Made by a program: the position numbers and the translations under genes
Notes under the pieces: model-generated
What the model was told of the DNA's origin: nothing
Seen by the model: the letters and a program-made list of their open reading frames with translations, nothing else
The model's database searches: none
Part shown: in pieces, positions 9,709-21,479 of the stretch
Numbering within the stretch: the first letter of the stretch is position 1
How the letters are laid out: every line of letters begins with the position of its first letter
NCBI GenBank assembly: GCA_033977485.1
Contig: CM066994.1
Span: 27,806,681-27,870,680, forward strand
Length of the DNA: 64,000 nt
Reading direction: 5' to 3'
Source: Hydrangea macrophylla
Taxonomy: Eukaryota > Streptophyta > Magnoliopsida > Cornales > Hydrangeaceae

Positions 9709-12700
9709 TGACTATTCCCACTTCGTTGCACTCTCACGCATCTAGCATTCCAACTCTCAATGGGTCTAACTTCTCAGAATGGTTTGAACAAGTCCAATTC
9801 ACGCTAGGTGTGTTAGATCTCGACATGGCACTTTTGGCTGAAAAACCTGAGGAAATTACTTCTGATAGTACTGCAGAACAGGTTGATAATTTGAAAGCCT
9901 GGGAGAGATCAAACACACTTAGTCTTATGTTTATGAGGATGACCATGGCTAATAACATCAAGACCTCCCTCCCTCAAACTAATAGCTCATTAGAACTGTT
10001 GACTGCTGTCAAAGAACGTTTTAAATCAGCAGATAAGTCACTTACAGGCACACTTATGGCAGAGTTAACTACTGTCAAATATGATGGTAATAGAGGTGTT
10101 CAGGAACATATCCTCTATATGACTGACAAAGCTGCAAAACTTCGAGCACTAGGAATGCAAGTGGATGAATCCTTCTTGGTGCAGTTTATTCTCAAATCAC
10201 TCCCTCTTCAGTTCGGCCCATTCAAAATTCACTATAACACTCACAAAGATAAGTGGAATTTGAATGAGCTGACTGGTATGTGCATTCAAGAGGAAGTGAG
10301 ACTGAGACAAGAAGGATCCCACTCTGTGTTGGTTGTTACTCAAGGAGCTAAAAAGAAAGGACAGTTTGTGAAAGGAAAGAGATTTCCACCAAAGAAAGGA
10401 GATAGACCTAGGGAAAGTAGCCAGGGCCGTGGAAAGTTCACTGTCAAATGTTACTTCTGTGGCAAGAAAGGACATGTGAAGAAAGACTGCTGCAAACGTA
10501 GAGCTTGGCTCGAAAGGAGAGGTATAAATCATTCTTTTGTATGTTATGAATCAAATCTTGCTGAAGTTCCTTCTAATACTTGGTGGATTGACTCTGGGGC
10601 CACGACTCACATAACAAATTCGATGCAGGGATTCCTTACCACCCGAAAGCCGAAGGACAGTGAAAGATTCGTCTATATGGGGAACCGTCTCAAAGCGGAA
10701 GTGGTATCTGTTGGAACCTACCGCCTACTCTTAGAGACGGGTCATCAGATGGATCTTATGGACACTTTATATGTACCTTCAATTTCTAGGAATTTAGTTT
10801 CCTTGTCTAAGTTGGATGTTAGTGGATATTCAGCTTTATTTGGTTGTGCAAAACTCAGTTTGTTGTTTAACTCTGTTGTAGTTGGTTCTTATATTTTATG
10901 TGATGGTTTATATAAAATTTCTTTGAATCATGAGTTTGCACAATCTTTAATAGCCTTGCATTCGAATGTTGGTTCAAAACGTGGCCTAATTAATGAAAAG
11001 TCTTCAATCTTGTGGCATAGGCGACTGGGGCATATCTCCAGGGATAGAATTGAGAGATTGATGAAGACTGGGATTTTAGATAACCTAGACTTCACTGATT
11101 TTGAAGTGTGTGTGGATTGCATTAAGGGAAAGCAAACCAAACACACTAAGAAAGGTGCCACAAGAAGTATTGAGCTTCTTGAGATAATTCATACAGATAT
11201 TTGTGGACCACTTTCCATTCCATGTTTTGCTGGAGAGCGGTACTTTATCACCTTTATAGATGATCTTTCTCGCTATGGTTATGTATATCTAATCCATGAA
11301 AAGTCTCAGGCCGTTGACATCCTTGAGGTGTTCATTACTGAGGTCGAGAGACAGTTAGATAGAAAGGTTAAAATAGTGAGGTCTGATAGAGGTGGTGAAT
11401 TCTATGGTAGATATGATGAGACGGGCCAAAATCCTGGCCCATTTGCCAAATTTCTTGAAAAGCATGGCATTTGTTCTCAATACACAATGCCAGGTACGCC
11501 ACAGCAGAATGGAGTTGCTGAAAGGCGTAATCGTACTCTTTTGGATATGGTTAGGAGCATGATGAGTTTTTCAACTGTACCTGATTCATTGTGGGGTGAA
11601 GCATTAAAGACTGCAATGTATATCTTGAATAGGGTTCCTAGTAAGGCAGTCCCAACAACTCCTTTCGAGTTGTGGACTGGTAGGAAGCCTAGTTTGAGAC
11701 ATTTACATGTTTGAGGTTGTCCAGCATATGCAAGGATCTTCAATCCACATGAGAAAAAGTTAGATTCAAGGACAATATCTGGATATTTCATTGGTTATCT
11801 AGATAAGTCCAAAGGGTACAAATCTTATTGTCCTAACCATAGTACGAGGATAGTAGAAACCGGTAATGCCAGATTCTTAGAGAATGGCGAAATTAGTGGG
11901 AGTGATGAATCAAGAAAAGTAAATCTCGAGGAAATAAGAGTGGATATCCCACCACCCTTTCCTCCTCGAAAAATTGTTGTTTCTCAGCCTATTCAACCAG
12001 TTGAGGCAAACGAACAACATAATGAAAATGATTTACCACTTCATGAGGATATTGCCATTGAAAATAATGTAGAACCACCACAACCGGCAATTCTGAGAAG
12101 ATCTCAGAGGGAAAGGAGACCTGCCATTTCAGATGATTATGTGGTGTATATACAAGAATCTGATTTTGATATTGGGATTAACAAGGATCCGGTTTCATTT
12201 TCACAAGCCATAGAAAGTGATAATTCTAGTAAATGGATCGATGCTATGAATGAAGAGTTGAAATCGATGGACCAGAATGGTGTCTGGGATCTCGTCGAAT
12301 TGCCTAATAATTGTAAGAAAGTCGGCTGTAAATGGGTTTTCAAGACCAAGCGCGATGCTAAATGCAATATCGAACGATATAAGGCCAGACTTGTGGCTAA
12401 AGGTTTCACTCAGAAAGAAGGGATTGATTATAGAGAGACCTTCTCTCCCGTATCTAAGAAGGACTCACTAAGAATTATCATGGCACTTGTAGCTCATTAT
12501 GACTTAGAGTTACATCAAATGGATGTGAAAACCGCTTTTTTAAATGGAAATTTGGATGAGGATATCTACATGGAGCAACCTGAAGGGTTCACAAAGGAAG
12601 GGAAAGAACATTTGGCTTGCAAATTAAAGAAATCCATTTATGGTCTTAAACAAGCTTCCAGACAGTAGTACATAAGGTTTAATGATACCATTACTGCTTT

Positions 12701-12850
12701 TGGATTTAAGGAAAACACTATTGATCAGTGTATATATCTAAAGGTCAGTGGGAGCAAGTTTATCTTTTTAGTTTTGTACGTGGATGACATTTTGCTAGCT
12801 AGTAGTGATCTTGGTTTGTTGCACCAAACTAAGGAGTATATAATGGAATC
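9709..12850 (+). pseudogene. copia-2 gag-protease-integrase-RT polyprotein, interrupted
   Basis: One continuous frame runs from the gag domain ([18 protein letters not shown]) through an intact zinc knuckle [14 protein letters not shown] and protease [10 protein letters not shown]. It continues through GAG-pre-integrase ([17 protein letters not shown]) and the integrase core ([26 protein letters not shown]). RT follows with WVFKTKRD, ARLVAKGF, HQMDVKTAFLNG and the active site YVDD near 12778-12790. It is broken by TGA at 11712-11714 and TAG at 12666-12668. Both replace a conserved tryptophan, so TGG-to-TGA and TGG-to-TAG are likely. RT stops abruptly after the YVDD region at about 12838, and RNase H is missing. 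Apart from the two stops and the deletion the frame is well preserved. Confidence 0.93.
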
Positions 12851-12874
12851 CAATCTAAATAGGAGACTAGTGGG
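12840..12874 (-). repeat. Inverted fragment of the copia-2 LTR at a deletion junction
   Basis: The sequence beginning ATAATGGAATCCAATC is the reverse complement of 5' LTR positions about 8028-8062. It sits between the truncated RT and the truncated 3' LTR, followed by about 25 bp of unexplained filler (12875-12899). Confidence 0.9.
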
Positions 12875-12899
12875 ACAGTCCTAGCAATCCTCGAGATCG

Positions 12900-13306
12900 A
12901 TTATGTTTATTAGCCAATAGGAAAATATACCTAAGTTAATATGAATAATTAATTAATTAATTAATTAATTGGGATAATATAGAAAACCATGATGGAACGG
13001 TTTTCTTAAAAGACAGTTATTCACATGGCCCTTCTCTCCTCTATTAAAGGCACAAAACTTCCCCTTGGAAGTAACGTCCATCAATTTACAGTATTATGGT
13101 TTTGTGCATATTGAGAGACAGAGAGAAGAAGTCATTTGAAGATTTGATTTATCAAGGGGTTTCAATCACTGTCTCTATCAATCGACAATGGCAAACAACG
13201 GTACGCATATAGTTTTAGTATTTGATAGATCTTGAGATATATTAGATTCAAGATCCATAAATTTTCCGCATGATAGTATGAAGTTTATCAATAAAAACAA
13301 TTTACA
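12900..13306 (+). repeat. copia-2 3' LTR, 5'-truncated (407 bp)
   Basis: It matches the 5' LTR from 8058 to 8456 and lacks the first roughly 66 bp of the LTR. It ends TTTACA, followed by the AAAGT duplication. Confidence 0.93.
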
Positions 13307-13541
13307 AAAGTTGGATAGTCCTACAATAAAAAAATTGTCCAATGCTTGCAAATTGGTAAGTATCTTCATGTCTTCTTATTTTATTTTATTTTCTATTCCG
13401 TTTGAGATATCCAAGTGACTTTTTTTTTTTAATTCATGTAGGCCTATTGAAGCAGATGAAGATTCAACTCCAGATGATGAAACTCAAGATTTGGATAGTT
13501 TAATTGATAATTAGTATTTGGATAGTTTAATTGATAATTAG
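13307..13541 (+). pseudogene. FAR1/FRS-like protein, 3' fragment
   Basis: This continues the gene interrupted at 7991. With one copy of AAAGT removed, the zinc-knuckle region continues as KVG-stop-SYNKK. A one-base loss in an A-run then shifts the frame away from the expected cysteine-proline-containing knuckle end. A likely intron follows (donor GTAAGT at about 13356, acceptor ATGTAG near 13440). The last short exon is acidic (IEADEDSTPDDETQDLDSLI) and ends at TAG 13512-13514. The final 24 bp (TTGGATAGTTTAATTGATAA...) are directly duplicated at 13491-13514 and 13518-13541. At least two disabling changes are present. Confidence 0.6.
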
Positions 13542-14471
13542 TTAACTAGTTTTTGATATTTGGTTGTTTGGAACATTTTAATTTTGTAATTGGGATTAGA
13601 ACCCTTTATATTGGTAGTTTGATTATTGTGGGAGTAAGAATGTTTTGGTTTTCTAGAATTATTTTTATGGGTTTTAAAATGTATTTCTCTCATTTGAACT
13701 ATTATTCTGGGAGTAAGAATGATTTGATTTTCTTTAATTACTATTATGGGTTTTGGAAATGTATTTCCATTGTTTGAATTAGCTAGTGGCTGTCAATGGA
13801 TTAATAAGAGAGTAATGTTATCCTTGAGCAAGAATATGAGAGCTTAAAGCAAGAATGTATTTCCCTAGCTGTACTTGATTAATAAGAATGTATTTTCATC
13901 TACAGTGAGAATTTGTGAGAAGTTAAAGTAAGAGAGAGAAAGATGAATTTTTTTTGTTGGGTCCCACAATTTGAGTTGGTCTGATAGTACAATGGGTTTT
14001 TTGTTTTGATCGGATAGTTCAATGGATAAAAAAGTAAGAGAGAGAAAACTAATTGAATGTTGCTAAAGTAAATGGGTCCCACAAGAGAAAACTCTTGGTC
14101 CGTAAATTTAAAAGAACGGATGCCCGCTTAGGAGCCGCCCTCTATATGTATATATATGCCACTACAAGTAGCTTAGAAATAGAAAAGGAAAGGACCATTC
14201 TAAAATAAAAAATAAGAAACTGATTTGCTTTTAATTTAGTATTTTGTTGCCAAATATATTAATATTAGGATCATGTATAATGTTCACAGGGTATGCTTAG
14301 ATGATTAAAAAGAGAAAACAAATATTAATCTTATCTTTCAATCTCAATTCAAAAGATTTCATAAAAAAAAAATAAAAATCAAAATCAAAAGATAATATTC
14401 AAATTTGATTTTATAATAACTTATTTTATCTTCATCTTATCTCTTTTGTATATTTAGACTTATACCGAATA
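13542..14471. other. AT-rich stretch without a recognisable gene
   Basis: No coding region is supported. Near 14096-14135 the sequence GGTCCGTAAATT...ACGGATGCCCGCTTAGGAG resembles one terminal arm of the small foldback element at 61073-61198, so this may be a worn copy of that family. Confidence 0.5.
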
Positions 14472-15238
<767 letters not shown>

Positions 15239-15364
15239 TTAATTTTTTGGTCTTTGGCCTTTTGATTCTTCTTGATCCACTGTTTGTACCCACTTCTGTT
15301 GATGTTGCGTCAATATTCTCTTCTTTGCTGCAAGTAGCTTGTAAATCTCTTCTGTTGCTTTGAT

Positions 15365-16046
15365 CAAGGGTGTATCTAGGATTTAGACTGGGGTGGGTTG
15401 GAAATACATATAGTGTGGGCCCAGAGGGGTTTGGGGGCAACGACCCCAAAAAATTTTTGGGTCTATTAATGCGTATTTTTTGAATTTTTGCATCATAAAT
15501 GTTATAGTTTACTTTTACTTGTTGTTTTAAGAGTTAAGATCAAACCCAAAAGATGCACAAAAATTTTTGTGCATCTGTAGATAATTACTCACTGATCTCA
15601 ACTATCTAAATTGCAATCACTAATTAAACATAGCATAAGCATTTAATAAATTACAAACCACAAGCAGAAGGGCCAAAAAAAAGAGAAGAAAAGAAAACAA
15701 ATAGATGGGCAAAGCTGAAAATAAAACAAAACACAAAATGCCCTAAATCATTGGAAAGGGGAAAGAAAACAAAACAAATAGATGGGCTAGGCTAGGGGAA
15801 ATTAGATGGACTGGGCTGAAGAACTGAAGAAGTATTAAAGGGACTAGGCTGGGCTGGGCTGGGCTTTTTTTTTTGGAAAAAAAGAAAGATGGCGCTAGGT
15901 GTTGAACTCGTGACTTTCTGTTTGAGAAAGCAGCACTCTACCCACTGAGCTACATGAGCCTGGGCTTAAGCATATGATAAATTTTATTGTTTTAAATATT
16001 ACCCTGGGCTACAGCCCAGGTCAGCCCAGGGCTGTATACGCCCTTG
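15365..16046. mobile_element. hAT-like non-autonomous DNA transposon (682 bp)
   Basis: Termini are CAAGGGTGTATC and, inverted, CAAGGGCGTATAC. The 8 bp target duplication GCTTTGAT is exact at 15357-15364 and 16047-16054. No transposase is encoded. It contains a tRNA-like segment and a run of GGGCT repeats. Confidence 0.88.
15891..15960 (-). other. tRNA-like sequence inside the hAT-like element
   Basis: On the minus strand it starts GGCTCATGTAGCTCAGTGGG (box A-like) and includes GAGTTCAACACC (box B-like), with a CTTTC/GAAAG stem where an anticodon arm would be. The acceptor stem pairs poorly and the loop lacks the usual U33, so it is not a functional tRNA gene. A tRNA or SINE relic carried by the transposon is likely. 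Confidence 0.55.
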
Positions 16047-16175
16047 GCTTTGATAGAATTTTCAAGTCTTATCCAGTAGAGTAATATAGTATCGCCTATT
16101 TAGAATATATTGGGAAGATTAGTCTAACAAATTACTATCATTAAAATGTAAAGAACTCAACAATCAATAGGTTTA

Positions 16176-16371
16176 CCGAGAGCATTTTTGCTCATCCCAT
16201 TTTGATCACCCATTGTTCATACCGGCCTCCACTAGGTGACATATATGTGTCCAATTTTAGCGATTATGTTGATAATACATGGGCAAAATGGGAATAGAAT
16301 GTGCAAATGTGATCCAATAAAAGTCAGGATGAGCAATGGGTGACCAAAATGGGCTAAGTAAAATTGCTCTC
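16176..16371. mobile_element. MITE with roughly 40 bp inverted repeats (196 bp)
   Basis: The left end AGAGCATTTTTGCTCATCCC faces an inverted right end AGAGCAATTTTACTTAGCCC. An exact 8 bp duplication TAGGTTTA flanks it (16168-16175 and 16372-16379), suggesting a hAT-type origin. Confidence 0.82.
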
Positions 16372-16950
16372 TAGGTTTATTTGGATGGTGTCAATATAGT
16401 TTCGTAACACTTGTTAACACCATTTCCTACATTATAATATTTCACAAAATGTTTACAAAATTTCCAATCAACTCAAGTATATTAATAAGGGATATTAGGT
16501 CATGGACCCTTTAAAATTATGTGTTTTAATAAAAAAAAAACCCATATTTTTTGCAGTTTTATAAAAAATCCCTCGCTACTTTTCGTATTTGGTAAAAAGC
16601 CCCTCCGCTCACAGATTATGTTATATTATTTGTGAACTTTAAATCATCATAAGGCACTCGTTTTTTGGCCTTTTTGGGTGATTTTTTTTATATCATGTAT
16701 TTTTTCGAGATCTACGCATTAGACTTGAAAGTTGTAAAAAAAAAAGTAATTTGGAACTTCATTTTTCATTTTTATCTTTCAGATATATAATGTAATCTGT
16801 TTACACTAACAGATACATTATTTGTCAACTTTAAACCACCATAACTTTACAAATTCTTGGGTTTGTTGGGTGATTTTTATTTTTATTTTTTATTTCATGC
16901 ATTTCTTTGAGATCTACACATTGTACTTGAAAGTTGCACAAAAAAAAGTA

Positions 16951-17199
16951 CTCCCTCCGTCCCATTTTATGTGTCCATCTTTCCTTTTTGGGATGTCCCA
17001 AAATTGTTGATCACTTTCCTATATTTTATAAATTTTACTTAGTTTCCCCAACTACCCTTCCTTGCAATCAACACCAAAACAAAATAAAAAAAGAAAGTGT
17101 AATGATTATGGACAATTGTGGAAAGTAGGTGTGGATTCTTTTTGTCCTCTTAAATAGTTGGATTCCCCAAGATGGACACATAAAATGGGACAGAGGTAG
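16951..17199. mobile_element. Stowaway-type (Tc1/mariner) MITE, copy 1
   Basis: The terminus is CTCCCTCCGTCCCATTTTAT and the inverted other end is CTACCTCTGTCCCATTTTAT. The TA target duplication is at 16949-16950 and 17200-17201. Length is 249 bp. It sits inside one unit of the tandem array. Confidence 0.92.
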
Positions 17200-17477
17200 T
17201 AATTTGGAACTTCGTTTTTTCATTTTTATCTTTCAGAACACAAACAGATAATATTATCTGTTTACACAAACAGTTAATATTATTTGTCAACTTTAAACCA
17301 CCATAACTTTATCAATCTTGGGCTTTTTGGGTGATATATATATATATATATTTTTTTTTTGTGATTTCATGTATATCTTTCAGATCTACGTATCGGACTT
17401 GAAAGTGTACAAAAAAAAAGTAATTTGGAACTTCGTTTTTTCATATTTATCTTTCAGAACACAAACAGATAATATTA

Positions 17478-17729
17478 CTCCCTCTGTCCAATTTTATGGG
17501 TCCATCTTTCCTTTTTGGGATGTCCCAAAATTGTTGTACACTTTCTTAAATTAGCATACAAAATTTACTTAGTTTCCCAAACTACCCTTCCTTGCAATCA
17601 ACACCAAAACAAAATAAAAAAAGAAAGTGCAATGATTATGGGCAATTGTGGAAAGTAGGTGTAGATTCTTTTTGTCCCCTTAAATAGTTGGATTCCCCAA
17701 GATGGACATATAAAATGGGACGAAGGGAG
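17478..17729. mobile_element. Stowaway-type (Tc1/mariner) MITE, copy 2
   Basis: Very similar to copy 1 (CTCCCTCTGTCCAATTTTAT / CTCCCTTCGTCCCATTTTAT), 252 bp, with TA duplications at 17476-17477 and 17730-17731. It is inserted in the next visible unit of the array. Confidence 0.92.
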
Positions 17730-18480
17730 TATCTGTTTACACAAACAGTTAATATTATTTGTCAACTTTAATCCACCATAACTTTATCAATTCTTGGGCT
17801 TTTTGGGTGATTTTTTTTTTATTTTTTATTTCATGTATTTCTTTGAGATCTACGCATCGTACTTGAAAGTTGTACAAAAAAAGTAATTTGGAACTTCGTT
17901 TTTTCATTTTTATCTTTCAGAACACAAACATATAATATTATCTGTTTACACAAGCAGTTAATATTATTTGTCAACTTTAAACCACCATAACTTTATCAAT
18001 TCTTGGATTTTTTGGGTGATTTTATTTTATTTTATTTCATATATTTCCTTAAGATCTACGCATCGGACTTGAAAGTTGTACAAAAAAAAATTAATTTGGA
18101 ATTTCGTTTTTTCATTTTTATCTTTCAGAACACAAACAGATAATATTATATGTTTACACAAACAGATAATATTATTTGTCAACTTTAAACCACATAACTT
18201 TATCAATTTTTGGGCTTTTTGGGTATTTTTTTTTTGATTTCATGCATTTCTTTGAGATCTACGTAATAGGCGTGGAAATTTTACGAAAAAAAAAGTTAAA
18301 TTGCAACCTAATTTTGAGGTTTTACCTATCTTACAGATAATATTATCTGTTATCTGTGAGTCTAACAGATAATACTATCTGTCAACTTTAAACTAACATA
18401 ACTTTATCAAATCTTGGATTTTTTGGGTGATTTTTTTTATTTCGTGTTTTTTTTTTAAGATCTATGCATCTATGGTGTCA

Positions 18481-18979
18481 ATTGTATGAAAGAAATATAT
18501 TTTAATTATTTGTATGAGAAAAAAATGCAATTTTTCATATTTGTTTGATGTTTAGTTTTTTTTTTTTTTTTTGTCCCAGTATTTTATGGTCAAAATTGAA
18601 CTCGTTTGATAGATCTCATTTTCTTGATTTCAAAACATCAAATTTTATGAAAAACGGACTTGTATAACAAAGTTATAACAATTTGAGTGTAAAAAGGGCC
18701 TAATGCGATAAAGAAAAGTAGCATGTATTTTAGTTTTGAAGAATTTTAGTTGAAGGGGTTATGCATATGGGATTTTATTTAAGCCAATCACCAATTGCCA
18801 CATCACTAGATTTTATGAATAAGAAAATAGAAAGAAAAAAAAAATAGGTTACAACACTAGATTAGGTCCCAAAAACGTGAAAAGAACCATATCGTCTCCT
18901 GGAATGGGTAAATTCCCACCTGGAATGGAGGAGCTTTTGCCACTTAGCTTTTTACTCATATTTTTTTCAATCATTCTCT

Positions 18980-19017
<38 letters not shown>

Positions 19018-19459
19018 GCGGATCTTTAGATCAGTATCAAATACAGAAGCATTTTGACATATATCCTATTGAGGGGAAAGTGCAATTAACAAGATGATGA
19101 AGTCTTTAAAATTCATGAGTAAATCCAATTAACTTTTATAAAATTGAAAAACCACCACTACATGCTATAGCATGCGGCACAACCGTGCCACAAACATGCA
19201 CAGTCAAATTTCCGATCAACCCAATGACGCACCAGCAAAATCTAGGGTTTTTATAGCCCAAATACGTAAAATACACTACATGCAAATTGCCAATTTCTTA
19301 GAAAGTTGCCTTAGAATGACTTGAAACTCAATAGTTTAAGAATTAGTGCGCCGTAAAGCCAAAAATGATAAGCTAATAAAAATTGGTGCCATAACAGTAA
19401 TGGAATACCAAAAGAAATTCCACCCTGTGGCCCTGTGAGAGATGTGGACTGATCATACT
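18481..19459. other. Intergenic sequence with a CT microsatellite
   Basis: No gene is supported. A (CT)n run lies at about 18982-19014. The segment 18585-18700 (TTTGATAGATCTCATTTTCT... and GATTTCAAAACATCAAA) is repeated in inverted orientation near 28130-28230, so it belongs to a dispersed repeat. Confidence 0.6.
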
Positions 19460-20030
19460 TAGAGATGGCAAAGTTTCCCGCCCCGCTGGACTTTCGCCCT
19501 ACTTTGCTTTTAATGGAACAGGTTTGGAGGACGTTATAAGGGTAGGAGTGGATTTGGTATGGAAAAACAAAATCCTATAGGAGTCGGGGCAGAGTTGGTA
19601 TCCATGAAATACTACTATTTAAAGCCTACCCAACCCCGATTAAATCATTAAGTTACTAAACTACCCTTATACTGAACTTATTTACAAAATCAGGGCATAT
19701 ATATACATCTCTTTCTCTTCAGTATTAATATTTAACTTTTGAATTGTGATTAACAAATTTAGAATCATTTGTGTGAAAATGATTTTTAGGAAATTAAGCT
19801 AAAATATAAGTGGGCTTTGAATTATAAAAGAACAATTAATTTTGGAGTGGTGATTAACAAACGGAATAGGAGTGTAATAGGAGTACCCGATAGTAAACGG
19901 AGTAGGAGTGGAGTAGGAGTTGGTATTTTACTTAAATAGGACGGGGCAGAGTCGGAGTAGGAGGAAAATAATTGGAGTAAGAGTTGGTATAGGGGGACTC
20001 CGTACCAACTCCAACCTGTTGCCATTCCTA
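19460..20030. mobile_element. hAT-like MITE (571 bp)
   Basis: Termini are TAGAGATGGCAA and, inverted, TAGGAATGGCAA. The flanking 8-mers ATCATACT (19452-19459) and ATCATATT (20031-20038) match at 7 of 8 positions. The inside repeats GGAGTAGGAGT-like motifs, which explains the minus-strand open frame there. Confidence 0.82.
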
Positions 20031-20075
20031 ATCATATTGTTTCAAAACAAATCATTACAGTAGGATGTTAGTTTT

Positions 20076-20375
20076 CAGGGCCGGCCCTGTGCCAATTTTG
20101 CGAAGCAATCGCATGGGGCCTCAATTTTAGGCCTCAATTTTAGGCCTCATTTTTAGGCCTATTTTTTTCCTAATTTCTTCCTAATTTTTATGAAACTTAT
20201 CATTTTTAGGCATACTTTCTTCTAATTTCTTCATAATTTCTATGAAACTTATTATTTTTAGGCTTAATTTCTTCCTGATTTCAATGAAACTTAGTATAGA
20301 GACCTCATTTTTTTGACCTCTTAGAAAATTCGCTTGAGACCTCAAATAATTTTTGCCATCTCAGAACCGGTCCTG
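20076..20375. mobile_element. hAT-like MITE with CAGGGCCGG ends (300 bp)
   Basis: Ends are CAGGGCCGGCCCTG and, inverted, CAGGACCGGTTC. Flanks TTAGTTTT (20068-20075) and TTAGTTTC (20376-20383) match at 7 of 8 positions. The interior repeats TTTTAGGCCTCA-like units. Confidence 0.85.
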
Positions 20376-20383
20376 TTAGTTTC

Positions 20384-21470
20384 ACTTAAACAATACCCAC
20401 CTCCCCTCCTAATTTTTGGAAAGGTCAACATCTAAATTGTTAGACTGACGATGATGTAAATATCTAGGAAAATCTTATACTAATCAAGTTAACAGGGAAA
20501 CTAAAAGTTTCTTAAAACTTTTTGGAAAAATCTAGAATAGCCAATCAACTTAATTATAAACTAAAAGTTTCTTAAACTTTTTGGAGGAAACAGATGTATC
20601 ACCAAAAGCAAATAGCAGATCAAGAAATTTAATCAGTTCTATAACTCACAAACCTATTCAATTAATAAACTAACATTGAAGACAATTACTCAGAACACAA
20701 TATTACCTGGATGAAGCAGAAATTGCAGGTGTAAGGAAAAAAATACCTACATCACATATTTGAAACCCTCAATGACATAGATTTAAAGAATCTACTTATT
20801 AGGTAATAGGTAGGGAGGAAAAGGTGGAAGAAGGGTGCAAAATCTTACAACTTGGGCACCGATGGAAGAGAGGGAGTCTGGGCACAGTAGCTTCAACTCA
20901 TACAATTCTTGAATTAAACAATATATAGAGTACTCCGTAAAACAAATTGTATCAGTCCTCAGGTTTTATAGCAATGGTGTTGTATTAGTCCTCGATCCGC
21001 GAATCAATTCTATGCATATAATCTGGAAAAAAACCTAATCAAAAACTCAATGAAATATGAATACATTATCCCAATTTTAAGACCCAAATGTGAATCCCAT
21101 GAAATCCAAAATCCAAAGTTCAACAATCAATCTTCTAACCACTAAAAATATTAAAAAAAGAGTGTCAAAATTATCACACAGAAATCAAAATCGACTTAAC
21201 ACTCAAAGTAACTCAAAACGCGCTCAAGAGGATGGAGTTGGATGCTTTTAAATCCGAAAGCATAAATTAAAGTAGATTTATCAATTTTGAAGTTAGAGAA
21301 AAAAATTGAATCGAGACCTAAAGGAGACAATCGTTATCAATAGGAAGTTTTCGGGTCTGCAGATTAGAAACAAATAACTAATCACAGAGTTGAAACCCTA
21401 AATCAGTGAGATCCTAAATCAATGAGATGTAAATATAACTATTAGGTAGAAAGGGAAAGGGAGCACAACC
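20384..21470. other. Intergenic AT-rich sequence
   Basis: I see no gene, RNA or clear mobile element with readable ends. Confidence 0.5.
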
Positions 21471-21479
21471 TTACCATGT

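Larger units (their letters stand above)
7992..13306 (+). mobile_element. Ty1/copia retrotransposon copia-2, rearranged
   Basis: The element has TG...CA ends and an exact 5 bp target duplication AAAGT at 7987-7991 and 13307-13311. The order is 5' LTR, initiator-Met primer site, long leader, gag-protease-integrase-partial RT, a short inverted LTR piece, and a truncated 3' LTR. Over the shared roughly 400 bp the two LTRs differ by three substitutions plus an 8 bp change in an ATTA microsatellite, so the insertion is recent. The second half of RT, RNase H and the polypurine tract are deleted. Confidence 0.93.
15239..16095 (-). pseudogene. Putative last exon of an unrecognised gene, split by a hAT-like element
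   Basis: If 15365-16054 is removed, the minus strand reads an exon from an acceptor-like ...AAATAG at 16096 to TAA at 15239-15241. The frame runs YWIRLENSIKATEEIYKLL, then AAKKRILTQHQQKWVQTV and a short lysine-rich tail. It looks helical and charged. A second frame across the same bases is also open, so the reading frame is not certain. I do not recognise the family. The element destroys the exon. Confidence 0.4.
16540..18480. repeat. Tandem array of about 200 bp AT-rich units
   Basis: The anchor GTCAACTTTAAACCACCATA recurs (some copies divergent) near 16632, 16824, 17285, 17761, 17970, 18178 and 18380. Spacing is about 192-209 bp where uninterrupted, and about 460-476 bp where a MITE is inserted. 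Each unit also carries GAGATCTACGCATCGGACTT and CTTTCAGAACACAAACAGAT or close variants. About seven units are visible. No coding capacity is seen. Confidence 0.9.

Noticed and set aside
15891..15960. Functional tRNA gene on the minus strand
   Set aside because: Box A and box B-like words are present, but the acceptor stem pairs poorly and the anticodon loop is non-canonical. It lies inside a transposon.
16540..18480. CRISPR-like regular repeats
   Set aside because: Units are about 200 bp and contiguous, without unique spacers, in plant DNA. It is a satellite-like tandem array.
20076..20090. GGCCGGCC palindrome as a protein-binding site
   Set aside because: It is simply the terminal inverted repeat of the hAT-like MITE at 20076-20375.
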